From Verrucomicrobiota bacterium (GTDB taxonomy: Bacteria > Verrucomicrobiota > Verrucomicrobiia > Limisphaerales > DSYF01), in assembly GCA_025457725.1 (NCBI GenBank), contig JALOTU010000015.1, forward strand, positions 1-13,527: DNA of 13,527 bases. The letters are read 5' to 3'. This document shows positions 1 through 6,663 of this stretch, in pieces (positions within the stretch are counted from its first letter, which is position 1; every line of letters starts with the position of its first letter). The notes beneath the pieces were generated by a model, which did no database searches, was not told the origin of the DNA, and saw nothing but the letters and a program-made list of their open reading frames with translations. Made by a program: the position numbers and the translations under genes.

Positions 1-17
1 TTAAAGTTCAAACGGTT

Positions 18-94
18 GCGCCCGTAGCTCAGTTGGATAGAGCATCTGCCTTCTAAGCAGAGGGTCCCGCGTTCGAATCGCGGCGGGCGTGCCA
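18..94 (+). tRNA. tRNA-Arg (anticodon TCT), CCA encoded
   Basis: A complete cloverleaf can be drawn by hand. The acceptor stem is GCGCCCG (18-24) with CGGGCGT (84-90), closed by a G-U pair. The D stem is GCTC/GAGC (27-30/40-43). The anticodon stem is TCTGC/GCAGA (45-49/57-61) around loop CTTCTAA, which puts anticodon TCT at 52-54 (reads AGA, Arg). The T stem is CCGCG/CGCGG (67-71/79-83) with loop TTCGAAT. The discriminator is G91 and the CCA tail (92-94) is genomically encoded. Only 17 bases lie upstream in the window, so its promoter cannot be judged. Confidence 0.97.
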
Positions 95-254
95 TTTGGG
101 CTTTTTGATCCATGGCCTGATCAATTCTTTCCGTCCCTGTGCCAGCGTGCCTGGTGTGTCCCGCGGGCAATCGGAGCTTTGGGGCGGATCGATTCCAGGG
201 TTTGCCATCAGGGGCCGCGGAAGCAAGGCTGAAGGCGATGAACCACCGTCCGAC

Positions 255-260
255 AAGGAG
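255..260 (+). promoter_or_regulatory. Shine-Dalgarno AAGGAG for the oxidoreductase
   Basis: AAGGAG lies six bases before the ATG at 267. It decides the start of the Gfo/Idh/MocA gene. The open frame itself extends back to an ATG at 96, directly after the tRNA, but that leader does not resemble the family and has no such site. Confidence 0.75.
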
Positions 261-266
261 AATCCA

Positions 267-1241
267 ATGCGATCTGTTCGATGGGGAATAGTCGGTTGCG
301 GGGACGTGACCGAGGTCAAAAGCGGTCCGGCGCTCCAACAGGCGACCAGCTCGGAACTGGTTGCGGTCATGCGCCGCACCGGGGAACTCGCGAAGGATTA
401 CGCACAGCGCCATGGCGTGCCCCGATGGCATGACAGTGCCGAAGCGTTGATCGGGGACCCGGACGTGGATGCGATCTACGTCGCCACGCCGCCTTCTTCC
501 CACAAGCTCTACACCCTCCTCGCAGCTCAGGCCGGCAAACCGGTGTATGTGGAAAAACCCATGGCCCTCAACCACGGCGAGTGTCAATTGATGATTCAAG
601 CCTGTCAGCAGGCGGGGGTTCCCCTGTTTGTGGCCTACTATCGTCGTTCGCTGGCGCGCTTTCTCAAGATCAAGGAGCTGATTGATACCGGAGCCATCGG
701 CAAGGTGCGGTTCGTGACCGTGACGCTCAGCCTGCCGTCAGTTCATCTGGACCTGCGGACGGGGACACTCCCCTGGCGGGTGCGGCCGCAAATCGCCGGT
801 GGCGGATTGTTCGTTGACCTGGCGTCGCATCAGTTGGATTTCCTCGATTATGTATTGGGGCCCATCCGCGATGTGCGAGGGCTGGCTGCGAATCAGGCCG
901 GACTCTATCCGGCGGAGGACATTGTCACCGGGACATTCCGGTTCGAGTCCGGCGTTCAGGGGACCGGCACCTGGTGCTTCACTGCTCCAAATTCTTGCGA
1001 CAGGACGGAGATCGTCGGCAGCGAAGGGAGGATAACGTATTCCACCTATGACTCCGAACCGGTGATTCTGGCAACGGCCAAGGGCAGGCAGGAATTCAGG
1101 ATCAGCTATCCGCCACACGTTCAGCAACCGCTGATTCAGACCGTGGTGGACGCGTTGACGGGCAAAGGCACCTGCCCGAGCACAGGTGAAAGCGCCGCCC
1201 GCACGTCCCGGGTGATGGACCAGATGTTAAGCGGCACATGA
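267..1241 (+). CDS. Gfo/Idh/MocA family oxidoreductase
   Basis: A 324-residue cytoplasmic NAD(P)-dependent dehydrogenase, probably acting on a sugar, inositol or a related polyol; the substrate cannot be read from sequence. The N-terminal Rossmann fold starts at once with GIVGCGDV (residues 8-14). VATPPSSH (72-79) and the family hallmark EKP (96-98; Lys97 is the expected catalytic lysine) follow. The C-terminal domain carries GGGLFVDLASHQLD (178-191), with the conserved Asp and His188 of the family. Length is close to the usual 320-380. The start at 267 is chosen because a strong Shine-Dalgarno precedes it and the Rossmann strand begins there. It stands alone between a tRNA and a gene-poor stretch, so context gives no pathway. 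Family certain, specificity unknown. Confidence 0.93.
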   Translation: MRSVRWGIVGCGDVTEVKSGPALQQATSSELVAVMRRTGELAKDYAQRHGVPRWHDSAEALIGDPDVDAIYVATPPSSHKLYTLLAAQAGKPVYVEKPMALNHGECQLMIQACQQAGVPLFVAYYRRSLARFLKIKELIDTGAIGKVRFVTVTLSLPSVHLDLRTGTLPWRVRPQIAGGGLFVDLASHQLDFLDYVLGPIRDVRGLAANQAGLYPAEDIVTGTFRFESGVQGTGTWCFTAPNSCDRTEIVGSEGRITYSTYDSEPVILATAKGRQEFRISYPPHVQQPLIQTVVDALTGKGTCPSTGESAARTSRVMDQMLSGT

Positions 1242-1372
1242 CGATAGGCTGGAAGATTTCTTTTGAACCACGGAGTACAGAAAGAAGCACTAAAGCGGAA
1301 GCGATTCCCTCCGGCCCGTCATGCTGAGCCTGGTCCGCTGTCGACAAGTGCTGCTCGCAGGGGCCCGTTGCC

Positions 1373-1501
1373 TCAAAACTCACCGGCCTGGTGCTGGGTG
1401 GTGCCGTCGAACTTCACGGTGACCAGCCAGTTCTCGCCTTTGAGGTGTTTGACCGGAATCATGCGCTGATTGTTTCCCTCGGGTCCAAATCCTTCAAAAC
1501 C
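1373..1501 (-). pseudogene. possible C-terminal remnant of an unidentified protein
   Basis: On the minus strand a short open stretch of about 42 codons ends at a TGA (1373-1375). It reads like real protein: RMIPVKHLKGENWLVTVKF, then FDGTTQHQAGEF, with G/C-rich third positions. The frame upstream (above about 1501) becomes unprotein-like, rich in Cys, Trp and Arg, and no start or ribosome site is convincing. I do not recognise the family. It may be the tail of a decayed gene once lying between the oxidoreductase and the propeller gene, or a chance open frame in GC-rich DNA. It occupies part of the 522-base stretch 1242-1763 that has no intact gene. Confidence 0.3.
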
Positions 1502-1536
1502 CAAACCCGGACCGCTCCGATGGGGCGGTACAGCAC

Positions 1537-1565
1537 AAGGGCCGGTCCACTCAGACCGGCCCTTT
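1537..1565 (+). terminator. strong stem-loop, possible terminator
   Basis: An 11-bp perfect stem, AAGGGCCGGTC (1537-1547) with GACCGGCCCTT (1554-1564), closes a six-base loop CACTCA. On the plus strand it runs into only three T's, so it would be a weak intrinsic terminator there. On the minus strand no T run follows. It lies about 300 bases after the oxidoreductase stop and about 200 bases after the propeller stop on the other strand, so it is not clear which gene it would serve. It is one member of a longer run of stem-loops. Confidence 0.35.
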
Positions 1566-1661
1566 AACAACGAGAACTCTGAAATCCTTTGTTGGTTGCA
1601 CGTCCAACAACGTGACCAGACTAACGGAATCCCCATTCTCCAACAGTCCCCACAACTGGGG

Positions 1662-1681
1662 ACAAGCCCGGCCGGGCTTGT
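1662..1681. repeat. perfect 20-bp palindrome
   Basis: ACAAGCCCGG is followed directly by its exact reverse complement CCGGGCTTGT. As RNA it would fold into eight pairs with a GGCC loop. It abuts a second hairpin (1646-1663), with which it shares two bases, so the two are mutually exclusive at that edge. On the minus strand it lies about 80 bases after the stop of the beta-propeller gene. It lacks a T run on either side, so a classical intrinsic terminator is not well supported; a dyad binding site or structured mRNA end is as likely. Confidence 0.5.
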
Positions 1682-1763
1682 ATAAACCTGATATCGTGGC
1701 GTGTGTTCGAGCAAACAGCAATGTTGCTGGCAAATCATGACCGCAGCCCGGACAGCAGGAGGT

Positions 1764-3044
1764 CTATTCCCCCGCCCTCACGTCGTAGCACCACAGATTC
1801 TCTTTATCGCGGATGTAGAGTCGTCCGTCTGCAATGACTGGATACGCCCACGCCTTTTCCATCTGGTTGGCGCGCTCGGGCAGGCCCGGCGGGGTGAAGT
1901 GTCCCACTGCGCGGCAGCCCTCGGGCGAAGGGTCAATCAATCCCACGTCGCCGCTCTCCGCGTGAACATAGAGGCGGTTGTCCGCCGCCAGCCAGGCGCC
2001 CGGGCCGAAAGCACGCTCCTCCCACTGGATAACGCCGGTTTTAAAATCCACACACAGCGTGGACTGATTGGCGTTGCCATAGAAGTAACCGGCCACTTTA
2101 ACCACTCCGCCAGTCCCGAAAGGCAATTTGTTCGCCGAATAAACTTCCTCCACTTCAAACCGCCCCTCTTTCAAGGTTGGTTTGATCAAGGCGCCGGTGG
2201 CCCGGAACGCGCCGCTGTAGATCATGCCTTCGCTGACCAGCGGCGTGATGATCACCGCGGGGCTCCCCTTGCCCGTCTTTTCGTAACGCCAGAGCAGTTC
2301 CCCGGTCCGCGCGTCCACGCCCATGAGGCCGCTGGCCAGAAACTGAACGTGCTGCCTAACGCCTCCCAATTCAGCGATGACCGCCGAGGCGTAACCCGCA
2401 GCGCTTCCTTCCGGCACCGAGCACTTCCAGATCACGTCGCCGGTACGCTTGTCCAGCGCCACCATCGTCGCATTGGTGCCGCCCGGCGTACAAATGATCT
2501 TGTCGCCATCCACCAAGGGGGATTCGGCATACGCCCACTCGCCGTATTCGCCGCCGAAATCCTCCCGCAGCTGTCTTCGCCATACCTCGGCGCCCGTTGC
2601 CGCTTCCAAACAAACCAGATCGCCATCCGACCCCAACACGAACAAGAACCTCCCCTCCACTGTCGGCGTCGAGCGTGCGCCGGGATAGTTCGGGTTCTGT
2701 TCCGGATGCCCGACCGGACCCACGTTTGCCGACCAGACCCGGCTGCCGTCCTTCGTGTCGAGAGCCACAGCCGATTCCTCAGAGTCCGTGTTGCTGATCA
2801 AGTAGATCCGATCGCCGACGACGGAGGGGGTGGAGTAACCCGCGCCGACATTATTCACCTGCCACAGCAACCTGGGTCCGGTCTCCGGCCATTCCTGCAG
2901 CAAACCGGTTTCCGGTGAATGCCCGTCACGGTTTGGCCCGCGCCATTGCGGGAAATCCGCGGCGGACAATTCACTTGCCGCCAAACCCAAGAGGGCGATG
3001 GCGAAGAAGGCTTTCGCACTCCTATCATGTATCAATTTGTTCAT
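1764..3044 (-). CDS. secreted PQQ-binding-like beta-propeller repeat protein
   Basis: A 426-residue exported protein. The first ~28 residues form a signal peptide: a basic start, a hydrophobic core FFAIALLGLAA, and a likely cut after ELSA. The mature part opens with DFPQWRGPNRDGHS (30-43), the usual beginning of PQQ-like propeller proteins of Verrucomicrobiota and Planctomycetota. Repeated blades follow, with patterns such as GDRIYLIS, VALDTKDGSRVW, LVCLEAATGAEVW, VALDKRTGDVIW, LMGVDARTGELLW and VDFKTGVIQW. The blades are the WD-like PQQ type, but no dehydrogenase catalytic residues are evident. A scaffold or binding role in the periplasm is therefore more likely than alcohol dehydrogenase activity. 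The start at 3044 gives a proper signal peptide, though its ribosome site is weak. It is transcribed away from the sigma/YCII region. Confidence 0.9.
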   Translation of the reverse strand: MNKLIHDRSAKAFFAIALLGLAASELSAADFPQWRGPNRDGHSPETGLLQEWPETGPRLLWQVNNVGAGYSTPSVVGDRIYLISNTDSEESAVALDTKDGSRVWSANVGPVGHPEQNPNYPGARSTPTVEGRFLFVLGSDGDLVCLEAATGAEVWRRQLREDFGGEYGEWAYAESPLVDGDKIICTPGGTNATMVALDKRTGDVIWKCSVPEGSAAGYASAVIAELGGVRQHVQFLASGLMGVDARTGELLWRYEKTGKGSPAVIITPLVSEGMIYSGAFRATGALIKPTLKEGRFEVEEVYSANKLPFGTGGVVKVAGYFYGNANQSTLCVDFKTGVIQWEERAFGPGAWLAADNRLYVHAESGDVGLIDPSPEGCRAVGHFTPPGLPERANQMEKAWAYPVIADGRLYIRDKENLWCYDVRAGE

Positions 3045-3149
3045 GGATGTGCCCCATGGTTAGCCGCAACGATGATGATGTTCAATCACCGTGTTTGGCG
3101 ACAGCCAGCCCGGGGTGGGATGGGAAATGGGGGATACGGCCAAGGGAAT

Positions 3150-3263
3150 ATCACCGATGACCGGCTGCGGTTGATGTTTGTCTGCTGTCATCCGGGCATC
3201 CCTGCGGAAGCACAGGTGGCGCTGGCCTTGAAGCCCCTTTGCGGGTTCAGCGTTCCGAGGATC
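3150..3263 (+). pseudogene. remnant of an ECF42-type (SigJ/DUF6596) sigma factor
   Basis: About 38 codons in one frame read ITDDRLRLMFVCCHPG, then IPAEAQVALALKPLCGFS and VPRI. This matches the linker and start of region 4 of ECF sigma factors of the group with a C-terminal TPR domain, where DDRLRxMFxCCHP and EAxVALxLxxLCG are hallmarks (known family features). The similarity stops abruptly after VPRI, becoming GCGWIPGRPSPPG. Before about 3147 there is no region 2. A normal protein of this group is roughly 400 residues, so this is a small fragment. The next gene is a YCII/DGPF protein, the standard neighbour of these sigma factors, which supports the call. The rest of 3045-3458 holds nothing else I can identify. 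Confidence 0.7.
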
Positions 3264-3458
3264 GGCTGCGGGTGGATTCCGGGCCGGCCGAGCCCACCGG
3301 GACGCCGGTGTGAACCGCCCTCCAATTCGCGCATCTCCTCCTGTTCCCTCCCCGGGAATGGCTCCGACGAAAAATAATTGTCCAGACCGCGCGGGTTCAT
3401 TCGTTGCCTCTGTGAAGGGCAATGAAACCGCCAGAACTCAACCAAGAGAAACAAATCC

Positions 3459-3860
3459 ATGAAAACACAATATGACAATGGTTACCCCCTCGTTTTTCGC
3501 GGCACGGACTGGCACAAGGGCCTGTCCCCAGAACAGATGCAACAAGTCTCGGACGTTTGGATGAAATGGTTCAATCGACTGAAGGAGGAGGGCAAATGTG
3601 CCGGAGGCAATCCCCTCGAACAGGAGTCCAGAGTGGTCTCCGGAAGGAATCGGGCTGTGTCCGACGGCCCGTTTGCTGAGGCGAAGGAGTTGGTGGGCGG
3701 GTACTTCCTGCTGACGGTCACCACCTTGGAAGAGGCCGTGGCCATCGCCCAGCAATGTCCCGGGTTGCCGCACGGCATCAAGGTCAAAGTCCGGCCTGTT
3801 GCTGGAGAGTGTTCGATGAATGCCGAAGCTCGCGCCGCAGCCGAACTGGCTCACGCCTGA
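3459..3860 (+). CDS. YCII-related (DGPF domain) protein
   Basis: A 133-residue cytoplasmic protein with the YCII/DGPF fold, alpha-beta and ferredoxin-like. The defining motif is SDGPFAEAKELVGGYFLL (68-85), with DGPF at 69-72. After it comes LEEAVAIAQQCPGL (90-103), the helix before the last strand, and VKVRPV (109-114). Length and order are normal for the family. The biochemical role is unknown. In many genomes such proteins sit beside an ECF42-type sigma factor and are thought to belong to its regulatory unit. Here only a fragment of that sigma lies 195 bases upstream. The ATG at 3459 is preceded by a weak AAGAGA. The VOC gene starts 39 bases later, so the two are probably co-transcribed. 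With the local sigma broken, its control is unclear. Confidence 0.9.
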   Translation: MKTQYDNGYPLVFRGTDWHKGLSPEQMQQVSDVWMKWFNRLKEEGKCAGGNPLEQESRVVSGRNRAVSDGPFAEAKELVGGYFLLTVTTLEEAVAIAQQCPGLPHGIKVKVRPVAGECSMNAEARAAAELAHA

Positions 3861-3899
3861 TTACACAGACCTTTCAACAACCATCAACCAGAACAAATC

Positions 3900-4337
3900 A
3901 TGGGCAACCAATCAATCGTTCAACCGTATCTCTTTTTCAACGGCAACTGCGAAGAGGCCGTTGAGTTCTATCGCAAAGCCATTGGCGCCGAAATCGAGAT
4001 GACGATGCGCTTCAAGGACAGTCCCGACCCCATACCGCCGGGCAGGCTGGCGCCGGGTTGGGAAGATAAAATCATGCACACCAGCTTCCGTGTGGGCCAG
4101 ACGACCGTGATGGCTTCCGATGGCTGTGGCACGGAGAAGACCGGCTTTCAGGGTTTCTCCCTGTCCCTGGCAATCGCCACGGAAGCGGAGGCAGATTACT
4201 GCTTTAAAGCACTGGCCGACGGCGGCAAAATCACCATGCCGCTGGGCAAGACATTCTGGTCGCCGCGCTTCGGGATGTTGGAAGACAAGTTTGGCGTCGG
4301 CTGGATGATCAACGTGATTCCTGCGGCGCATATGTAG
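3900..4337 (+). CDS. VOC family protein (PhnB/YjdN-like glyoxalase fold)
   Basis: A 145-residue protein of the vicinal oxygen chelate superfamily, PhnB-like branch. The N terminus QPYLFFNGNCEEAVEFYRKAIGAEI (8-32) is the typical first beta-alpha-beta unit, where NGNCEEAVEFY is the usual helix start. HTSFRVGQTTVMASD (60-74) follows. LADGGKITMPLGKTFWSPRFGMLEDKFGVGWMIN (105-138) is the characteristic C-terminal half, with the WSPRFG...D.FGV.W signature. The substrate is unknown; in this branch the metal site is often incomplete, and enzymatic activity should not be assumed. It follows the YCII gene by 39 bases in the same direction, a pairing common in ECF42/YCII gene clusters. The ATG at 3900 has no strong ribosome site but fits the family start. 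Confidence 0.92.
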   Translation: MGNQSIVQPYLFFNGNCEEAVEFYRKAIGAEIEMTMRFKDSPDPIPPGRLAPGWEDKIMHTSFRVGQTTVMASDGCGTEKTGFQGFSLSLAIATEAEADYCFKALADGGKITMPLGKTFWSPRFGMLEDKFGVGWMINVIPAAHM

Positions 4338-4443
4338 TTCACGGGCGGAGCGCGGCTGTGTCACAGACCCGCCGCAACAGGGTGTCCGGGCGCAGTCGCC
4401 GGACGCTTCGCGCACCGCCGGGCTCCATCGACACGGCGTTCTC

Positions 4444-4467
4444 CACCCCGTGTTTCACCCCGTGTTT
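4444..4467. repeat. two tandem copies of a 12-bp unit
   Basis: CACCCCGTGTTT occurs twice in direct contact (4444-4455, 4456-4467) in the 175-base gap before the ABC transporter genes. An imperfect hairpin (GTCCG..CGGAC, 4384-4404) lies upstream of it. Nothing else is identifiable in the gap, and no clear -35/-10 pair was found. Possible slippage product or regulatory site. Confidence 0.5.
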
Positions 4468-4512
4468 CATTTGACGAGCCTCGCTGCGCGCCACAAAATG
4501 CGCTGCTAATTC

Positions 4513-5454
4513 ATGGCTGCTCCAACCGCGCCGCGAAACGGCGACAACGTCCTGCTCTCGGCAACCGGCCTCGTGAAATCCCTCGGCGGCAAACGCGTCG
4601 TCGAGGGAATTGACATGACGTGTCGTGCCGGTGAAGTGCTTGGCCTGCTGGGTCCGAATGGCGCGGGCAAAACCACCACGCTGCGGATGTGCTACGGCTT
4701 TCTGCGTCCTGATGCCGGACAGATTCGCATTGCCGGACACGACCTGGCCACGGAAGGGGATGCCGCCCGCCGCGCGCTCGGCGTCTGCACGCAGGACGAC
4801 ACGTTCGACAGCGAGTTCACCGTGCGCGGTAATCTGGTGCAGACCGGACGCTACTATCGTCCGCGACAGGAAGACCTGTTGGCGCGCATCGATGTGTTGA
4901 TCGAGCGCTTCGGCCTCGGACCCTTCGCGAATCAGAAACCGGAAACCCTCTCCGGAGGTTTCAAGCGCCGCCTGATGATCGCCCGCGCTGTGGTGCATAA
5001 CCCGCGCGTGGCCTTTCTGGATGAACCCACCACCGGCCTCGATCCCCAGGCGCGCGTGGCCGTGTGGGAATTGATCAACGGCCTGCGCGCCGAAGGCCTG
5101 GCGGTGGTGCTGACGACGCACTACATGGACGAGGCGGAGCGCCTGTCGGATCGCCTGCTGGTGTTGCAGGCGGGCAAGGTGCGCGCCGCCGGACAATCCC
5201 GCGAGGTGCTGGGCGACGTGGTGGGCGAACATGTGGTTTTGCTGTCCGCGCAGGCCGACGGGACGGCGCAGGTGATCGAGTGGTTGCGAAGTCGTGGTGC
5301 GAGGCCGGCACAGATCCTTGCGGACTGGCATGTCGCCCTGGACGCGCCGGGGCTTGCGGCGTTCGTGGCCGCCCATCCGGACCTGCGCTACGAAGTCCGC
5401 CCGCCCACGCTCGATGATCTTTTTCTGGCCCTCGCCTCGGAGGACAGACGATGA
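4513..5454 (+). CDS. ABC-2 type transporter ATP-binding protein (NodI/DrrA-like)
   Basis: A 313-residue ATPase subunit of an exporter. All nucleotide-binding motifs are present: Walker A GPNGAGKTT (47-55), Q-loop Gln94 in CTQDD, signature LSGGF (146-150), Walker B VAFLDEP (166-172), D-loop GLDP (175-178) and H-loop His203. The tail after about residue 220 is a typical DrrA/NodI C-terminal extension. The ATG at 4513 lies in a favourable frame start; the upstream ribosome site is weak. Its stop overlaps the start of the permease gene by four bases (ATGA), so the two form one translationally coupled unit. Two NBDs with two permeases would form the transporter in the inner membrane. Members export lipo-oligosaccharides, antibiotics or polysaccharides; the substrate here is unknown, and no nodulation or antibiotic genes are nearby. 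Confidence 0.95.
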   Translation: MAAPTAPRNGDNVLLSATGLVKSLGGKRVVEGIDMTCRAGEVLGLLGPNGAGKTTTLRMCYGFLRPDAGQIRIAGHDLATEGDAARRALGVCTQDDTFDSEFTVRGNLVQTGRYYRPRQEDLLARIDVLIERFGLGPFANQKPETLSGGFKRRLMIARAVVHNPRVAFLDEPTTGLDPQARVAVWELINGLRAEGLAVVLTTHYMDEAERLSDRLLVLQAGKVRAAGQSREVLGDVVGEHVVLLSAQADGTAQVIEWLRSRGARPAQILADWHVALDAPGLAAFVAAHPDLRYEVRPPTLDDLFLALASEDRR

Positions 5455-6260
5455 ATCCCTACCTCCCCGCTTTCGCCTGGCAAAGTCATGCGGTGCTGGG
5501 TCGCCACCTGCGCGTCCACCTGCGCAACTGGTACACCGCCACGTTGCCGCCCGTGTGCGAACCGCTCATCATGCTGCTGGCGTTCGGCGTCGGCCTGGGC
5601 CGGCAGATCGGCACGTTGACCTGGAACGGTGCGCCGATGGATTACATGCACTACCTCGCGCCGGGCATTCTGGCCTACACGGCGTTCATGTCGTCGTTCT
5701 TTCAATCCCTCTTCGGCGCCTACATCCGGATGCACTTTCAAAAATCATGGGAAGGCCAGTTGACCACCCAGTTGCGGCTGGAACATGTCGTCTGGGGCGA
5801 GGCGCTGTGGGCGGCCACGCTGGCCACCGCGTATGCGGCAATCGTCTGCCTGGTGCTGGCGGGATTTGGACTGGCGGATCAACTGGCTCTGCACTGGGCG
5901 TGGCTGCCGGTGGTCATGCCGCTGATCTTTCTGGCCGCGCTCAGTTTCTCGGCCATCGGACTCTATTTCACCGCGATCATTCCCAGCATAGACCACATGA
6001 GCCTGCCGTTCTTTCTGGTGATCATGCCGATCGGTTTCGCTTCGAGCACCTACTTCCCGCTGCCGGATGTGCCGTGGCTGACGGCCACGGCCCAATTGAA
6101 TCCGCTGCATCATCTGGCCGAAGGGTTGCGCGGACTGTTGTTGAACGGGCAAGCGACCTGGCATCTGGCCGCTTCCGGTGGACTTTGCCTGCTGCTGCTG
6201 GCCGCGCTCATCCCGGTGGACATGCGCCTGCTGCGCAAACGCGTCTTCGGTGACGGGTGA
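5451..6260 (+). CDS. ABC-2 type transporter permease (NodJ/DrrB-like)
   Basis: A 269-residue inner-membrane protein with about six hydrophobic segments, near residues 32-50, 68-90, 117-139, 148-176, 184-203 and 237-256. Family features include YLAPGILAYTAFMSSFFQS (68-86) and the C-terminal motif LNPLHHLAEGLRGLLLNG (216-233), typical of NodJ-type ABC-2 permeases. GGAGGA (5439-5444) sits six bases before the ATG, which overlaps the ATPase stop by four bases. It forms the membrane channel of the exporter encoded with the preceding ATPase. No third component (membrane fusion protein or outer-membrane factor) is adjacent. The stop at 6258-6260 is followed within 40 bases by a remnant of an unrelated gene on the other strand. 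Confidence 0.94.
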   Translation: MNPYLPAFAWQSHAVLGRHLRVHLRNWYTATLPPVCEPLIMLLAFGVGLGRQIGTLTWNGAPMDYMHYLAPGILAYTAFMSSFFQSLFGAYIRMHFQKSWEGQLTTQLRLEHVVWGEALWAATLATAYAAIVCLVLAGFGLADQLALHWAWLPVVMPLIFLAALSFSAIGLYFTAIIPSIDHMSLPFFLVIMPIGFASSTYFPLPDVPWLTATAQLNPLHHLAEGLRGLLLNGQATWHLAASGGLCLLLLAALIPVDMRLLRKRVFGDG

Positions 6261-6290
6261 ACACCATCGGCTCGGTTTCCATCTTCCTTT

Positions 6291-6494
6291 CCATTTAACA
6301 ACAGGCGTCGCGCATTTGTAACACGGTTCGCCTTCCTGCATATCGGGGCGGACGCCTTCGGTTTCGGGTTTGTCCTCGTAACCGTCGTCCACCGGAAGAT
6401 TGGGCTGGCGCAATGCAATTACCACGCCCGGCGGATTGGCCAAGTGAGGATTTCTGGCGGGGTGCTCTTTAAGCTCTTTTGCGGCCAGATAGAA
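6291..6494 (-). pseudogene. truncated, possibly zinc-ribbon hypothetical protein
   Basis: The minus strand holds about 68 codons of convincing protein from 6494 down to about 6291. It begins FYLAAKELKEHPARNPHL, continues NPPGVVIALRQPNLPVDDG and YEDKPETEGVRPDMQEGEP, and ends CYKCATPVVK. The CxxC looks like the first half of a zinc ribbon; the second CxxC half expected in such proteins is missing. The frame then runs on as nonsense antisense to the permease gene. A TGA (6495-6497) stands immediately upstream in frame. A second stretch in another frame, VNVLKGLIETLPALNRKNF (about 6510-6570), may be more of the same gene after a frameshift. The likely reading is a gene decayed at both ends. The family is known to me only as a hypothetical protein. 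Apart from this and the inverted repeat near 6622-6642, the 403-base gap 6261-6663 shows nothing else. Confidence 0.4.
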
Positions 6495-6621
6495 TCAGCG
6501 TCCATTGGCGGTCAAAATTCTTTCGGTTGAGCGCGGGCAGGGTTTCAATTAAACCTTTCAAGACGTTCACGCGGGTTTCTCGCCGGGTGAATGTCCTGAA
6601 CGGCAGCCTTTGTTCGTCGTA

Positions 6622-6642
6622 GGGTTGTAATCGATTCAACCC
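6622..6642. promoter_or_regulatory. inverted repeat ahead of the BNR-MoaD pair, possible operator
   Basis: GGGTTG (6622-6627) and CAACCC (6637-6642) form perfect arms around TAATCGATT, which is itself nearly symmetric (AATCGATT). The whole 21-base dyad ends 21 bases before the ATG of the propeller gene at 6664. Position and symmetry suit a repressor or activator site, or a 5' UTR hairpin. No clear -35/-10 hexamers were identified around it. Confidence 0.35.
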
Positions 6643-6663
6643 GCAAACCAAATCAAGATTCCC

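Larger units (their letters stand above)
1511..1729. other. cluster of consecutive stem-loops in intergenic DNA
   Basis: Six short inverted repeats follow each other in about 220 bases. They are 1511-1529 (ACCGCTCC/GGGGCGGT, 8 pairs including one G-U, loop GAT); 1537-1564 (11 pairs); 1589-1610 (TTGTTGG/CCAACAA, 7 pairs); 1646-1663 (GTCCCC/GGGGAC, 6 pairs); 1662-1681 (perfect 20-bp palindrome with half-site ACAAGCCCGG); and 1716-1729 (CAGCA/TGCTG, 5 pairs). They lie between the gene remnant at 1373-1501 and the 3' end of the minus-strand propeller gene (1764). Possible readings are a structured 3' UTR or transcription stop for the propeller mRNA, a small RNA, or decayed repeat DNA. No known RNA family is recognised. 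Confidence 0.35.

Noticed and set aside
18..140. tRNA gene as an integration site; weak hairpin at 105-124 as a tRNA terminator
   Set aside because: No integrase, no direct repeat of the tRNA 3' end in the window. The hairpin TTGATC/GATCAA is AT-rich, followed only by TTCTTT, and its stem is too weak to claim.
96..266. Longer oxidoreductase starting at ATG 96
   Set aside because: The extra 57 residues do not fit the family; the AAGGAG site and the Rossmann strand indicate the ATG at 267.
1255..1300. Sequence AACCACGGAGTACAGAAAGAAG as a dispersed intergenic repeat
   Set aside because: It resembles repeats of the type ACCACGGAGACACAGAG seen in some environmental genomes, but only one copy is in the window, so it cannot be supported from here.
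4339..5376. Long minus-strand open frame (345 codons) over the ABC ATPase gene
   Set aside because: Antisense shadow of a clear ABC ATPase gene in GC-rich DNA; the translation is rich in His, Arg and Gln without any known motif.
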